DNA of 64,000 bases. Source: Schistocephalus solidus (taxonomy: Eukaryota > Platyhelminthes > Cestoda > Diphyllobothriidea > Diphyllobothriidae). The stretch lies in the NCBI GenBank assembly GCA_017591395.1, contig WEDG01011749.1, positions 30,569 to 94,568 of the forward strand, written 5' to 3'. The translations under genes and the position numbers were made by a program. This document shows positions 54,870 through 64,000 of the stretch, piece after piece. Every line of letters begins with the position of its first letter. Position 1 is the first letter of the stretch. Under the pieces are notes generated by a model that made no database searches, had not been told where the DNA came from, and saw only the letters and a program-made list of their open reading frames with translations.

Positions 54870-55290
54870 CTAATTTTCCGAATGTTAGGAGCTTGAGAAA
54901 GCAAGGAAACAGCATCTTCCATGCAAACGCCAGCAGGCGTCGAAAAGAAAATTGAAAGGTTTGGTATTTGAGAAGAATGTTGTGTACATGTTATGCAGGC
55001 ACGTTGGTATTAAATTATATCGAAAAAAAGTGATTGGAAGTTTAGAAACAGGCATACACAGAAGACGAACCTGGACTTCTCCTGTTTCAGCTCTTCCAAA
55101 GGACGGGCTGGGTAATGCTTCACCCGGAAGTTCAGTGAGCGTGGAATCACATCTGGTGAAGAATACGAATTATTGCTTCAGTAAAGAAGCTTAAATTAAA
55201 ATCATTTTTTAAAAAACCGACAGCTTTCTCAAAATAATAAAATGTTCTGCGGAAGAAAAAGGGGGTATTTATTGCTCCTCTGACTGTAAA
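54870..55290 (+). other. Unrecognised plus-strand frame (54952-55194)
   Basis: 80 codons, basic, ending TNYCFSKEA. Inside it a strong acceptor (TTCTCCTGTTTCAG at 55090) and a donor (TCA|GTGAGC at 55135) could bound a 44-bp exon in another frame (LFQRTGWVMLHPEV). Neither reading is recognised. Confidence 0.2.
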
Positions 55291-57040
55291 AGTTCAATCA
55301 AATGTATCGTTGTCGATACAGTACCACGCCGAGTTTGCGCTTGTTGATAAGGTTACTGTACAAAACATGGCTACCGCTTTTTGCCTTAAGGCCATAAAGT
55401 ACAGTTTGGACCACAAACCGATGTGGGAATACAAGACATCGGGGCCAGAACGGTTTTGGAAAATAGTTTTTACAGCCATGTAAAAATGACTTGCCCAATT
55501 AAATACGGTCTCAAACACGAGTGCACTAGCTTTCTTGTTTATCAGTAGGAATGTGCACTTTCTAACAACTTAACACATGTTCGTATTAAGATACTTTCTG
55601 TCTAACTGATTGACTTATTTTTTTAAAAAAAGGAATCATAACTCACGTTTGAGCTGTTTATAGACGGTCTTTGACAAATCGAGCCATTGCTTTAATGAAA
55701 AAAATGCATTTAAAAAAATAATAAGCAAGAACAGAGAGTATTTAGCTAAAATGTGTCAAGTAAATTATCAGCTGGAGAAACTCCCGTCTTTTGTCCTGCA
55801 GCTCAATACTGTGGGCTTAAAAAGCTAAACGGTTGACACAAAACCGATTATGTACAGTTTGTCTATCATTAAATTTATTTCTCATAGCCCACATGAGAAT
55901 GATAATTGGCTGGTCTATCTCATAAAATGCTAACCAAATTTCTGATATAAGTATTCAATTAGAAAGGATGAATTAGTTGGTACCATGAGACTGATTGTCA
56001 TGCCGCGTAATGCAAAGTTATTTCAGTAACGATGGAACGTTGGCTTTTGGATGAGCCACCGTTCCGCCAACGTGCCAAACCTAACAACAGTAAATAAATG
56101 ACTACTTAACTCTTAGGCATCTTAATGTTGATTTTTAATGCTATTATATGTGCAAATATTTTATACTATCTTGTAAAACACGTCTTCTTTGATTTGTTAT
56201 CTGAAAAAGGGTATCTTACGACTAGAGGATTTTTCGAAATTTTCAGATAATTTTAAATTATTTATTAATTAATTATTAATTAAAATTTGCTGCTGCCCTG
56301 ACGCATGCTGTGCAATTTCCATTTAAGAAAAATCATCAATTCCTCTATATTACTAAGAATACGTTAGCGATTATGTCTAAACTTTTGCTGCTGTTGAGGA
56401 CTGCAGTTTATAGTTCATAGAAGGCAGTATTAAACGGACCAATACGATGCTCTATAAATGGACTGTCCATGGTCTTAAAAATTCGCATAATTATAAACTC
56501 TTTAAAACGAAAGATGCACCTTCTTTAAGTATGGAATCTGAGGCAGATTTAATTTGCTGCCAAAAGAGCATGGGAACTGAAAATTTATCTTCATGATTTC
56601 TATAGGATAAATTGGAATTTAGGATAGCGCCAAAATCAATGGGTAAAATGTATACTATTTAAATAGTCATTTGGAAGGGGGTATTTTTTGTAGGTGGAAA
56701 AATTAATTCGTTCAAAGTTTGGCATCCGGTCGTGACTCAAATACGTTTGGATTATTCTGCACGGTTGTTAGTATTACAACCCCATCTAAGTAAACCTTTC
56801 CAATCGAAACCCTGTTAGAATTTTCGGTTAATATTTTAAGTTGCTTTAAGCGTTTATTAGGAACATTCGACCTTGATATCTACTGATCAGACATGTCTTT
56901 CTCCTCCTGGAAGACAATATTTAAATTTCTAGATCAATATTGGGAAAAGCCTTCAACTTCGATCTTGAAAGAAAAACATGAAACTTCTTTTCAAAGGATG
57001 AATAACGGACAACTGGTACACCCACACACACAGCAACTGT
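55290..57040. other. AT-rich stretch; one coding-like minus frame pair
   Basis: At 55518-55294 two minus frames overlap (for example PDVLYSHIGLWSKLYFMAL in one). No family recognised. The remainder holds nothing I can support. Confidence 0.3.
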
Positions 57041-57289
57041 TAATTCCTTAAATGTTAAATCCATAAACAGGTAAACCACAATGGCCATTTCCACTGCAGT
57101 TACCGTACTCAGCGAATTGATGTCCGAATCTTAGGCTGCGCAACCGAACTTCTAACCCCCGGTCAATCGAACATCGAGCCACGCTTTCACCACTTTTGAA
57201 AATGCGTGGCCATATTTTGCTTTTCCTTTCACATGTAAATTTTCTTACATGTACTTGGGTTGGCTCATTTTGCGCATTAGCTACTGCCA

Positions 57290-58370
57290 TTTACTACTTT
57301 ATGTTTATTTGAACTACAAAAATGAGGTGAGTTGCAAATGATTCCAGCCCTGTTTTGAAGGAAGACAATCTGGAGCAAATTTTGTGACTCGTTCACAGGA
57401 GGCCGTTTCATAATGCTAAGAGCTGCAATTTTCGGTCATTGTATACCGTTTGCTCGCTTCTGATGTTATCACTTTAACGTGCCAATTCTATCCACGGTGA
57501 ATGGAGGTCTTTTTACTGAAAGTTTTTAAAAAATCCTTCAAAATAAAGCATATTGCCTTCACTCTCCTCTCACTCACAGTCGCCGTCATATATGGGTTAA
57601 CTCAAGGATATTAAGTCACGCATATATGGTGAGTTAATACATATTTTCTGGTATCACTTGCCTTTATTCAATCACATCTGTTCTATCATCAAACTTATTT
57701 CAGCTTTGTCTGGGGTAAAGTAAAATATTTCTGCTTAGTTCTACAACGGTGTACTTAGTTCGAATAGAAGGAGTAAACTTTAACAACATAAAGGATCTAA
57801 GGAGCAGCACTTTACAGAAAACGCGAAGTAAAGCGCTTTGATCGGAGAATTTCTGTTGTGACATTTCATCTAAGCATTGTTAGCCCTTGGAGTATAAGAG
57901 AACATCGGGCTGGAAACGCTAAGGAAGCTGAAACTATGAGCAGACAAAATTTGTGTTTTCTATGAATCCATTTTTCTCCTGAAACAACTCTTTCTGATTG
58001 TATTTATAAGATGTATCACGTAGTCTTGCTAAAGTTGTTTTCAGAGCATAAAAGTATGAAATTTTATTAATGTTTGAATGTATTGTCTGCGTTGTCTGGC
58101 GTGTGTTGCAGAGCCGACACCTGTTGTTGAGCCGTACAAAAACAAGCAAATTGTTATGGGTTTTATCATCCCGATGCCCGGCTCATAAGTCGATGGTTTC
58201 CGCTGCAGCAGCTATGTAGACGAAAATAATTGCTCCCCTCATAAACATCCTGTTTTCGACTTGATGTCTCACAAAATTTCGAAAAGTCTAGGCTTCTTCA
58301 GGTTATTGTACAATCTACAACCGATGAAAATGCACAGGCAGGCCGGCGACAGTGTAAATGCTTTTGTAAG
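57290..58370. other. Intron-like stretch, no supported feature
   Basis: A minus-strand open stretch after ATTGCAG near 57440 (reads LLQIVFLQNRAGIICNS) was examined as a possible FERM F2 exon, but the spacing of conserved residues does not fit. Confidence 0.3.
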
Positions 58371-58374
58371 GAAA

Positions 58375-58585
58375 TCATGTTGACCGGCTGACGACGGCTA
58401 ATAAGCCAGAAACGGCCATTTCAGTCTTCCTTGTCTTGTCTGGACATATTCCTCTGGCTATTCTATTACTAGCCGCTGTTTGGCTGCTGGCGGGGCTCAA
58501 GAGTGAGCCTCAACGCAGAACGGAACGAGCGAGTTCCCTTAGCGCTCGGTGAGCATTCATCAACGAATGCATAGTAAAACATTGC
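58375..58585 (+). repeat. SINE body and tail, second subfamily
   Basis: GACGACGGCTAATAAGCCAG, GGCGGGGCTCAAGAGTGAGC, GAACGGAACGAGCGAGTTCC and AGCGCTCGGTGAGCATTCAT; the tRNA head is missing. Confidence 0.65.
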
Positions 58586-59109
58586 AATCCAGATGGAGTA
58601 TTCCCTGGGAACGTGTATGTAGTGCCCATCATTTGCAAAACAGTTAAAAAATATCAGAGCTCATATAGCATGCTTATTCTAAGTAGGTACTCTAGACACG
58701 TACCAATATGCAAAAGGTAGGTTAACACCTTACCGGCATAATACTTCTATTGAGATAGCTTAACCAAAGTTCCTCGAATAGGTACACGTTCGGCTGGTTA
58801 ACTCAGGATTCGTATTATCGGTTCAAAATGCAGGGACCACGAGTATAATGGCACAGCCTGTTGTGAATTATTAATAAAGTTTAGGTTTTTACAACGAGGC
58901 CTTTGACAGTAGGATATAGAGATGCTTTCGGTGAAAATTAGTATTTGGTATCGCTGTCCTAGCGCAGCGCAGAAGCGGATTGTTACTTCATGTGACCCGA
59001 GCACAAATAGAATTTTAATTGACTGAGTATCAGAACAGTAGAGTTTTGCCACAACGTTTGCGCTTTAAAACAACTTTTTCACCTCTCATTTTGGGTAAAG
59101 ATGGCCACC

Positions 59110-59345
59110 TAGGCGGGACAGGACGCAGCGAAAACTGAAATTATGTTAAGGACTAAGTTAAGGCTTCGGGTTTAGTTTACGATTAGGTTTAAGTTTGAAG
59201 TTAAGGTCAGAATTGGGGTTAGGATCATGATAAGGCTAACGATTTGGGTTATGATCGTGTTAGCTGTAGGTTTGAGGTTAAAGGGTAAGGATGGGTTCAT
59301 GGTCATTGACAGTTTAATTTTATGTTAGATAAGTGTTAATGTTAC
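59110..59345 (+). repeat. Degenerate telomere-like repeat
   Basis: Irregular GGTTTAGTTTACGATTAGG and GGGGTTAGGATCATGATAAGG units. Downstream GATAAGTGTTAATGTTACG ... GAAATTTACGCC parallels the flank of the 6.85-kb tract. Confidence 0.6.
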
Positions 59346-59722
59346 GACAGAGATATATTTGCCATTCCAGAAATTTACGCCGTTAAACTGGTTCCTATTT
59401 TCGTGTCCTGTTTGAGGCGACCATGCGAAGATCATCCCTCATTTGCTTCAGACAAAATTTCTAAAGACTTATAGCTTTTGTCGCTGCTTAAAAACACCAG
59501 ATCTGCATACCGAATACTGTCATTGCTCGAATCTTCATAAAACAGCATTCTGAACGCGTTAGGGTTGGGTCAGAATTGACTTGACGTGTGCTACCAAAAA
59601 TTATTTAAGTGAAATCGCTCCCAACTTATTGCCAAACTAACTTTACATTCTCCTTTTAATATGAGAATTTAGTCCCTAATGCGAAGCTCTAATTCCGAGA
59701 CTGCCAAGAAATTGGTACTCAC

Positions 59723-59876
59723 AAGGCTTTTAGAGAAAGTTGAATGACTGTGACTATTCATTCTCAATTCTCCAGACAGGAGAATCTGCGACTTGCTTAG
59801 ACCTGCGCTTATACCTTCAATTGGCCAAAACGTTGAATACAAATCCGGCGTACGTTTGTTGTCATCAAGATCACCA
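59723..59876 (-). CDS. Candidate exon, unassigned
   Basis: An open stretch of 51 codons lies between a good acceptor (TTTTCTCAG) and a good donor (CTT|GTGAGTACC) on the minus strand. The reading starts with one base of a split codon and ends in phase 0. Its peptide includes GDLDDNKRTPDLY and TFWPIEG and is not FERM-like. An internal donor, AAG|GTATAAG, would give a shorter exon in another frame. I do not recognise the product. It lies between the F1-like exon and the F2/F3 exon, so it could be an alternative exon of the host gene or chance. Confidence 0.25.
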
Positions 59877-59929
59877 CTGAGAAAATTTTGGCAGTTTTTG
59901 GTTAACAAGTAGTGAGTATTAGGGTGACT

Positions 59930-60980
59930 ATGGCTGCACTCGTGGCCTGCCTGATGTTAGAGAATTTGACTTAGATTGCCTATGTAGAAACTATACCAGA
60001 AAGTGTCCTTTTTAATCGTCTATCATTCTCGGCAAAGCAACGCAAGCCGTGGATGTCATGTGGAGACTTGCCACCGCACGCCGACCGCAGCTCTTCTAAA
60101 AATAGGGTAGGGTTTTTCTTCGAGAATAATTTATCAGCCTAAAAGAGGCATCACCTATTTTTGACTAACTGGATTCTCAGACATTAGATGAGTTTTCTTT
60201 GTACATGCATCACTAGAAAACCGTCTTTTCAGTTGATTTGCTGTAATTTCGTTTCGTCATTTTAAACCACAGAAGCTGCTTAGCATACCTTCAACAAAAC
60301 AGCTCAGGTTTGAAAGTCATTGTAAACACTATGGCCCTGTGTGTTTGCTAGCCATAAAACACTATGAAAATTGTAGATGACAGCTTCCTTTGAAAGATAT
60401 AACTTTGTACAAATGCTAGGAAATAAAATTGTATGAGATGCATTAAGAACCATTTGTATCTAATCAATACCACTGAGGAAAGCTAGTAACGAATAAATGG
60501 CTTACAATGCATGAGCAAAATAGAATAAAATGCAAAACTGGATGAAGGACTGGACGGTGATTTTGGCCTACGAAATCTTTGTGAGATCAATAAAAGATTT
60601 CCTGATCAATGAAAACGATTTTAAAAGATGGTTTGATGAAATCTCCTGAAAATCAAGTGGCCAATCTATTCGCTCAAAAGCAACGTAGACATTACAAATG
60701 AGGTGTGCTGGCCTTATCGGTTTCTTACTACGAAATTGCGTCATTGACATCTTACTCGTTGGTCTGGCAAATAAATTAAAGGGGTATTTTTACGGATTTT
60801 TGGCGAGCCTATTTTGCAAAACCAATGTGGCCTGCGGGTTGAGATCAAACATTGTTCAGGTTAAATATATACTAAGGGGTTCTCACAGGGTAAACTCGCT
60901 AATATTATGACGGCACTAACTGTGCGATATGCACTTCTGTAAAACGCATGCTTGAACGTCAGTAATCCATATGCAGAACA
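59930..60980. other. Intron-like stretch; expected to hold F1/F2 exons
   Basis: AT-rich. A short minus stretch near 60753-60721 (acceptor TTATTTGCCAG, donor GTA|GTAAGA, reads PTSKMSMTQFR) has good splice signals but no recognisable content. Confidence 0.25.
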
Positions 60981-60986
60981 TAGAAC

Positions 60987-61094
60987 TCGCCCGTTGTTTA
61001 TTTTGTCCAGGTAAGCGCAGTCCAGTAGTTCTTTGCGAGATATACGGATGCATTCGATCACCTTGTCAAACAGCCACTGACCAAAGCTGGCAGC
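60987..61094 (-). CDS. Candidate exon, FERM F1-like segment
   Basis: The exon is 36 codons long, phase 0 at both ends. On the minus strand it follows a long pyrimidine tract ending in TTTCCAG. The peptide contains GQWLFDKV, then ECIRIS and ELLDCAYLD. This matches the ubiquitin-like F1 lobe of FERM domains, where a Gly-x-x-Leu-hydrophobic-Asp-x-Val helix is followed by Tyr/Phe-Gly-Leu-x-Tyr-x-Asp. The donor (CGA|GTTCTA) is weak, so the 3' end is uncertain. The plus strand carries an overlapping CAG|GTAAGC, so a plus-strand exon is a less likely alternative. The next F1/F2 exons were not identified. Confidence 0.5.
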
Positions 61095-61109
61095 CTGGAA
61101 ATGTTATAG

Positions 61110-63260
61110 AACAGAAAATTTGCAGTACGATGAGAAACACTTTGATCGCGCAACCGCTCTTGGTTTGTGAATTTTTCACCGAGTTGTAATCAGTGCGGTG
61201 GTATGGTATGGTTCTGCATTTAAACGATTTCTTTGAGCAATTTGTCTAGGCTACGTAAAGGGTGCAAGCATGCGGCTGTAAAGAAAATATGCCTGCTTGT
61301 AGAAGCGAACAGTGCAATTGCATCTTTTCCCTTCTGAGTAAATCAGTTATTTGACTATCCGCCATGCACATATATTTACCTCTTAACTTCAAGAATTGTT
61401 TTTAGCTATTTGGGAAAAGATTATCCTCCATTTTGAATGGTATATTCATGCTTCTGCATCTTTGCCTCCAAAATAATTTGACCAGATAAGTTTGAACAAG
61501 GTAAATGCTAGACTCCTTTTTAAATCGCTACACAAAGAGCTAAGCTGAATACTGTGACACATCACAAATGCCATTTGATAATGACTTCGCTAACAATGGT
61601 TCAGCAAAATTGACTTTGAAAGAAAAACTATAAGCAGACATAAATCACGTATGTTAATTCACAAACATCGATGAGGAACGTCACTGGGCATCAGATGAGA
61701 GCGTTTCTGACATTGGCAAATCAGAAAAGGAAGGGGAATATTTTGTGAATGATCGCACGAGTTCTGTGGATAAGTTTAGATGAGCATTGCTTACTAATCA
61801 AAGATATAAACTGAGGACTACTACTAATCCGATGCCTCCGGTGCTGTTAATTGCAGTTGATGACTAACTTTATGCAATGTATGATCAAGATTTGAGTGAA
61901 GTAGTTAAATGTACATTTGGTTTTCTTATTTTGGTCTGTTGATTGGATTGGAGGCTCCAGAAAGCCTTTTACAAAACAATACAGCATTTTTCCATCTGGT
62001 GTATTGAAGAGATACAGGCGAGGATTTTGGGAAGTGGAGGTTGCCTGTACATCCAAAGTATTTCTATGCTATTTAATATCACGGAACAAATATATGGTTT
62101 TTATGTGTTGTGCTATAAAAGACCATTAATACAAGCGATAAAAGTTTCAAATTAATCCCTTTCTGTAGCCGAAAATATATTACCTTTTTCAATGAACACC
62201 AGACGAAGAGCAATTGTAAACGAATCGCAATGTTTTCCAGAAACAATAAATGAGTTCAAATCTTTTACAAAAATATTTTTTCAAAAGTCTGATGTTTTTT
62301 GCTATAAAATGCAGTAATAAACTTTTTTCAGGGCTTTGTTTTACTACGTAGAAAAATGGCCGTAAAACAAAAAGTGCACAGAAAGCTGCGGAGTTGGACA
62401 AAATAGAGCACCTATGTTAGAATTTGCAGCATGCGATAAGATGCTTTTTGCTTATCTGGAATTTAGAAACGTACAGCGTAGGAACGGGCTTACGAGTAAT
62501 TAAATATAGCACGCCCCTCTATAAATTGAAAGGTGACTGCCTAATTTCAACAGAAAATTTGTTGCTTATTTTTCAGGGAAGTCCCAAAATCGGTCAGATC
62601 AATGGATAAACGTAAACTGCGCATATATTCTTCAGCTTGTTATTTAATGGAAGCTTTTTAATGAGTTACCTTATAAAGGAAATGCTACGCAGCATATTAA
62701 GCGCATTAAATGCCGAATTTGCTGTAGACATTCATTTTTCCATGCAATGGCTTTTCCTGTTTTGGTTAATCTACAAATATGATGCGAAAAGCGGCCATCT
62801 TCATTAGAAAGAATATCCCGATTGACTAATTCGGTAAATACTTTTAGAGAACTATCTTTCGTTTTGAATATTTTGATAAAAAGAATAGATATAGATTTAG
62901 GCTAATCGATTGTATATTTATGACGCTTTTTGCCGTAAAACGCAGTAACGACCTTTTCAATCAGTCGTAATATCGAAAATTGGGGAAGATAAAACAAAAT
63001 TCGAAACAAGAAACTGTGGAGATGGCGCCTAAAAACAACCTAGTTTAAAATGGAGCATGCAATAAGATACATTTTTGTGTCAATGATCCATCTAATGCTG
63101 GGTTTAGGAACACAACGGGCAGAAGAATAGTTTTTCGATTGAACGAAAGATTCGGCCACTCTGTGTCCTTGTGACTCGTGGGCATTGAAGTGAAGAAAAT
63201 ATAGCGACGTGCGATATAAAACGAAATGGTGAGTTCTTTCAGAAAAGTCGCGCGTTCCCC
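61110..63260. other. AT-rich stretch, no supported feature
   Basis: The 5' exons of the host gene should lie here or beyond the right edge. Minus-strand stretches near 61383 (reads LKTILEVK) and 62265-62185 (reads SFIVSGKHCDSFTIALRL) have splice-like ends but the wrong phase or a poor acceptor. Confidence 0.3.
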
Positions 63261-63264
63261 TTTT

Positions 63265-63395
63265 CCATATACCAGAAACCGCAGAAGAACGCTGGGGGAC
63301 CCAATGAGGAGCTAAACGTTCGTTGCTGTGTCACGCAGCAGCAGAAACATCGCACGACACGTGTCTGGGCTTTGAAGCTAAAAGAGCGCTCGATG
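63265..63395 (+). repeat. CACGTG-type dispersed repeat, second copy
   Basis: CATATACCAGAAACCGCA, GAACGCTGGGGGACCCA, ACGCAGCAGCAGAAACATCG and GACACGTGTCTGGGCTTT match 14291-14400. The hairpin is GCTGTG-TCA-CGCAGC here (63325-63339), so one G-C pair has become G-T. Followed by a mixed ATGT/AT tract. Confidence 0.6.
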
Positions 63396-63442
63396 TCCGG
63401 AAAGACGCGGTGTAATGTTCTTTTGCCATATGTATAGTTATG

Positions 63443-63475
63443 TATGTATGTATATGTATATATATATATATATAT
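63443..63475. repeat. (TATG/AT)n microsatellite
   Basis: TATG units grading into AT units. Confidence 0.85.
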
Positions 63476-63479
63476 GAGC

Positions 63480-64000
63480 GTGTTAGGAGACATGGGAAAG
63501 GGCTTCCCTTACACGCAAGGGTTTCATTTGACGCTTGCAGTTACCTCTGCAGTTTGACATCGGACGTCTCCTCAGTCTAGGGCATTCTGGAGCAATTTCG
63601 ATGTGTGTGTGTGTGATGTGTAGTGTAGGGTACTCGTCAGTAGAAGCCACACAGATAGCATTTGGTCGCTCCATTTGTCTCGTACAGGTGGTGAATGCTC
63701 CTGTGGCCACCTCTAACTGTGTACCCTAACCTCACCTGTGGCTCTCGAAGTTGGGTTCTTCCCAGCGGCCACGACCGGCAACCGTCACGACCTACGCAGG
63801 GCTAAACCAGTGAGGGTCTCCCGACTAGGTGTGTGTGCCTCCCACACCCGGTATGTCTGACTCCCCGGAACGTCCAACCTCCCCCTCTCAAAAAGTCCTA
63901 CGGTGAGGGCGACAGCAACCCCGTAGGCGGCCCAGACTAACTCGGGTCGTTCTCTCACTCAAAACAATCCGTGACCCATAGTGGAGTTCGGCAGCCGTCT
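63480..64000 (+). mobile_element. 5' end of a second RTE-clade LINE, running off the window
   Basis: From about 63815 (GGTCTCC) to the window end the sequence matches the LINE leader at 16766-16951: CACACCCGGTATGTCTGACT, CTCTCAAAAAGTCCTACGGT, GAGGGCGACAGCAACCCCGT and CCCATAGTGGAGTTCGGCAG. Between about 63480 and 63815 the DNA is GC-rich and unlike the surrounding intron-like DNA, so it is probably the fuller 5' leader missing from the first copy. The endonuclease frame should begin about 60-70 bp beyond the window. Confidence 0.7.

Larger units (their letters stand above)
3495..61094 (-). other. Host gene locus: FERM-domain protein, intron-rich (exons listed separately)
   Basis: This entry ties together the minus-strand exons listed below. 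FERM proteins (4.1/FRMD/ezrin superfamily) link membrane proteins to the cortical actin skeleton. Visible FERM pieces are an F1-like segment (GQWLFDKV...LLDCAYLD), an F2/F3 junction (ADAEAQFLE...LETYGVEP) and F3 strands (HVFM-W-SKIHRISFDGKLFI). The tail is long, Ser/Pro/Thr-rich and probably disordered. Phase agrees at eight joins: 38096>36384>34581>33538>28103, 24798>24651>23883 and 16607>12480>3745. It does not agree at 39748>38096, 28026>24798 or 23669>16607, so exons are missing there, as are the F2 exons. The F3 wording feels closest to FRMD3/FRMD5/EPB41L4-type proteins, but that is memory, not a search. It is possible that two neighbouring genes are being merged. Confidence 0.5.

Noticed and set aside
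55091..55134. 44-bp plus-strand exon (LFQRTGWVMLHPEV) between TTTCAG and GTGAGC
   Set aside because: Splice signals are good, but it is isolated, short and unrecognised; chance is likely in 64 kb.

Overview
The window is eukaryotic and almost certainly from a flatworm, most likely a tapeworm of the Diphyllobothrium/Spirometra/Schistocephalus type. That placement is an inference. It rests on the repeat content (an RTE-like LINE ending in C2H2 zinc fingers, several Penelope-like elements, a Gypsy element of flatworm type, tRNA-derived SINEs, many (TA)n tracts) and on very long introns around small exons. There are no bacterial operons, rRNA genes or CRISPR arrays.

Host gene. I read one large intron-rich gene on the minus strand, running from upstream of about 61.1 kb down to about 3.5 kb. 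Exons at 61094-60987 (FERM F1-like), 39835-39748 (F2/F3 junction), 36384-36355, 34581-34518 and 33538-33478 (F3-like) encode pieces of a FERM domain. Exons at 28103-28026, 24798-24727, 24651-24625, 23883-23669, 16607-16445, 12480-10529 and 3745-3495 would encode a long tail rich in Ser, Pro and Thr. Splice sites are canonical except a few weak donors. Reading phase agrees at eight joins between neighbouring exons. The F2 exons and a few linking exons were not found. The 650-codon exon at 12480-10529 is by far the longest open frame in the window.

Mobile DNA, left to right. 4.1-4.4 kb: an inverted repeat. 10.3-10.5, 13.2-13.4, 21.2-22.0, 40.2-41.8 and 49.0-49.2 kb: copies of one GC-rich dispersed repeat. 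14.5-15.2 kb: a partly inverted repeat flanked by (AT)n, probably a Penelope terminal repeat. 15305-16169: an hAT DNA transposon reduced to its transposase C-terminus, with CAnnG termini and 8-bp target duplications. 16.77-21.1 kb: a decayed RTE-clade LINE (endonuclease, reverse transcriptase, zinc-finger tail); the 5' end of a second copy begins at about 63.8 kb and runs off the window. 29.1-36.3, 42.3-43.3, 48.3-48.7 and 58.4 kb: tRNA-derived SINEs, including a 306-bp tandem array at 31.0-31.8 kb. 29.4 and 43.6-48.3 kb: Penelope-like elements of several lineages, one arranged as two inverted arms. 50.09-54.86 kb: a decayed Gypsy element on the minus strand with recognisable LTRs.

Most of the remainder is AT-rich, intron-like DNA where I see no supported feature. 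All mobile-element reading frames are broken by stops, frameshifts or deletions, so I see no intact autonomous element. The exon calls are splice-signal readings made by eye and need transcript evidence.
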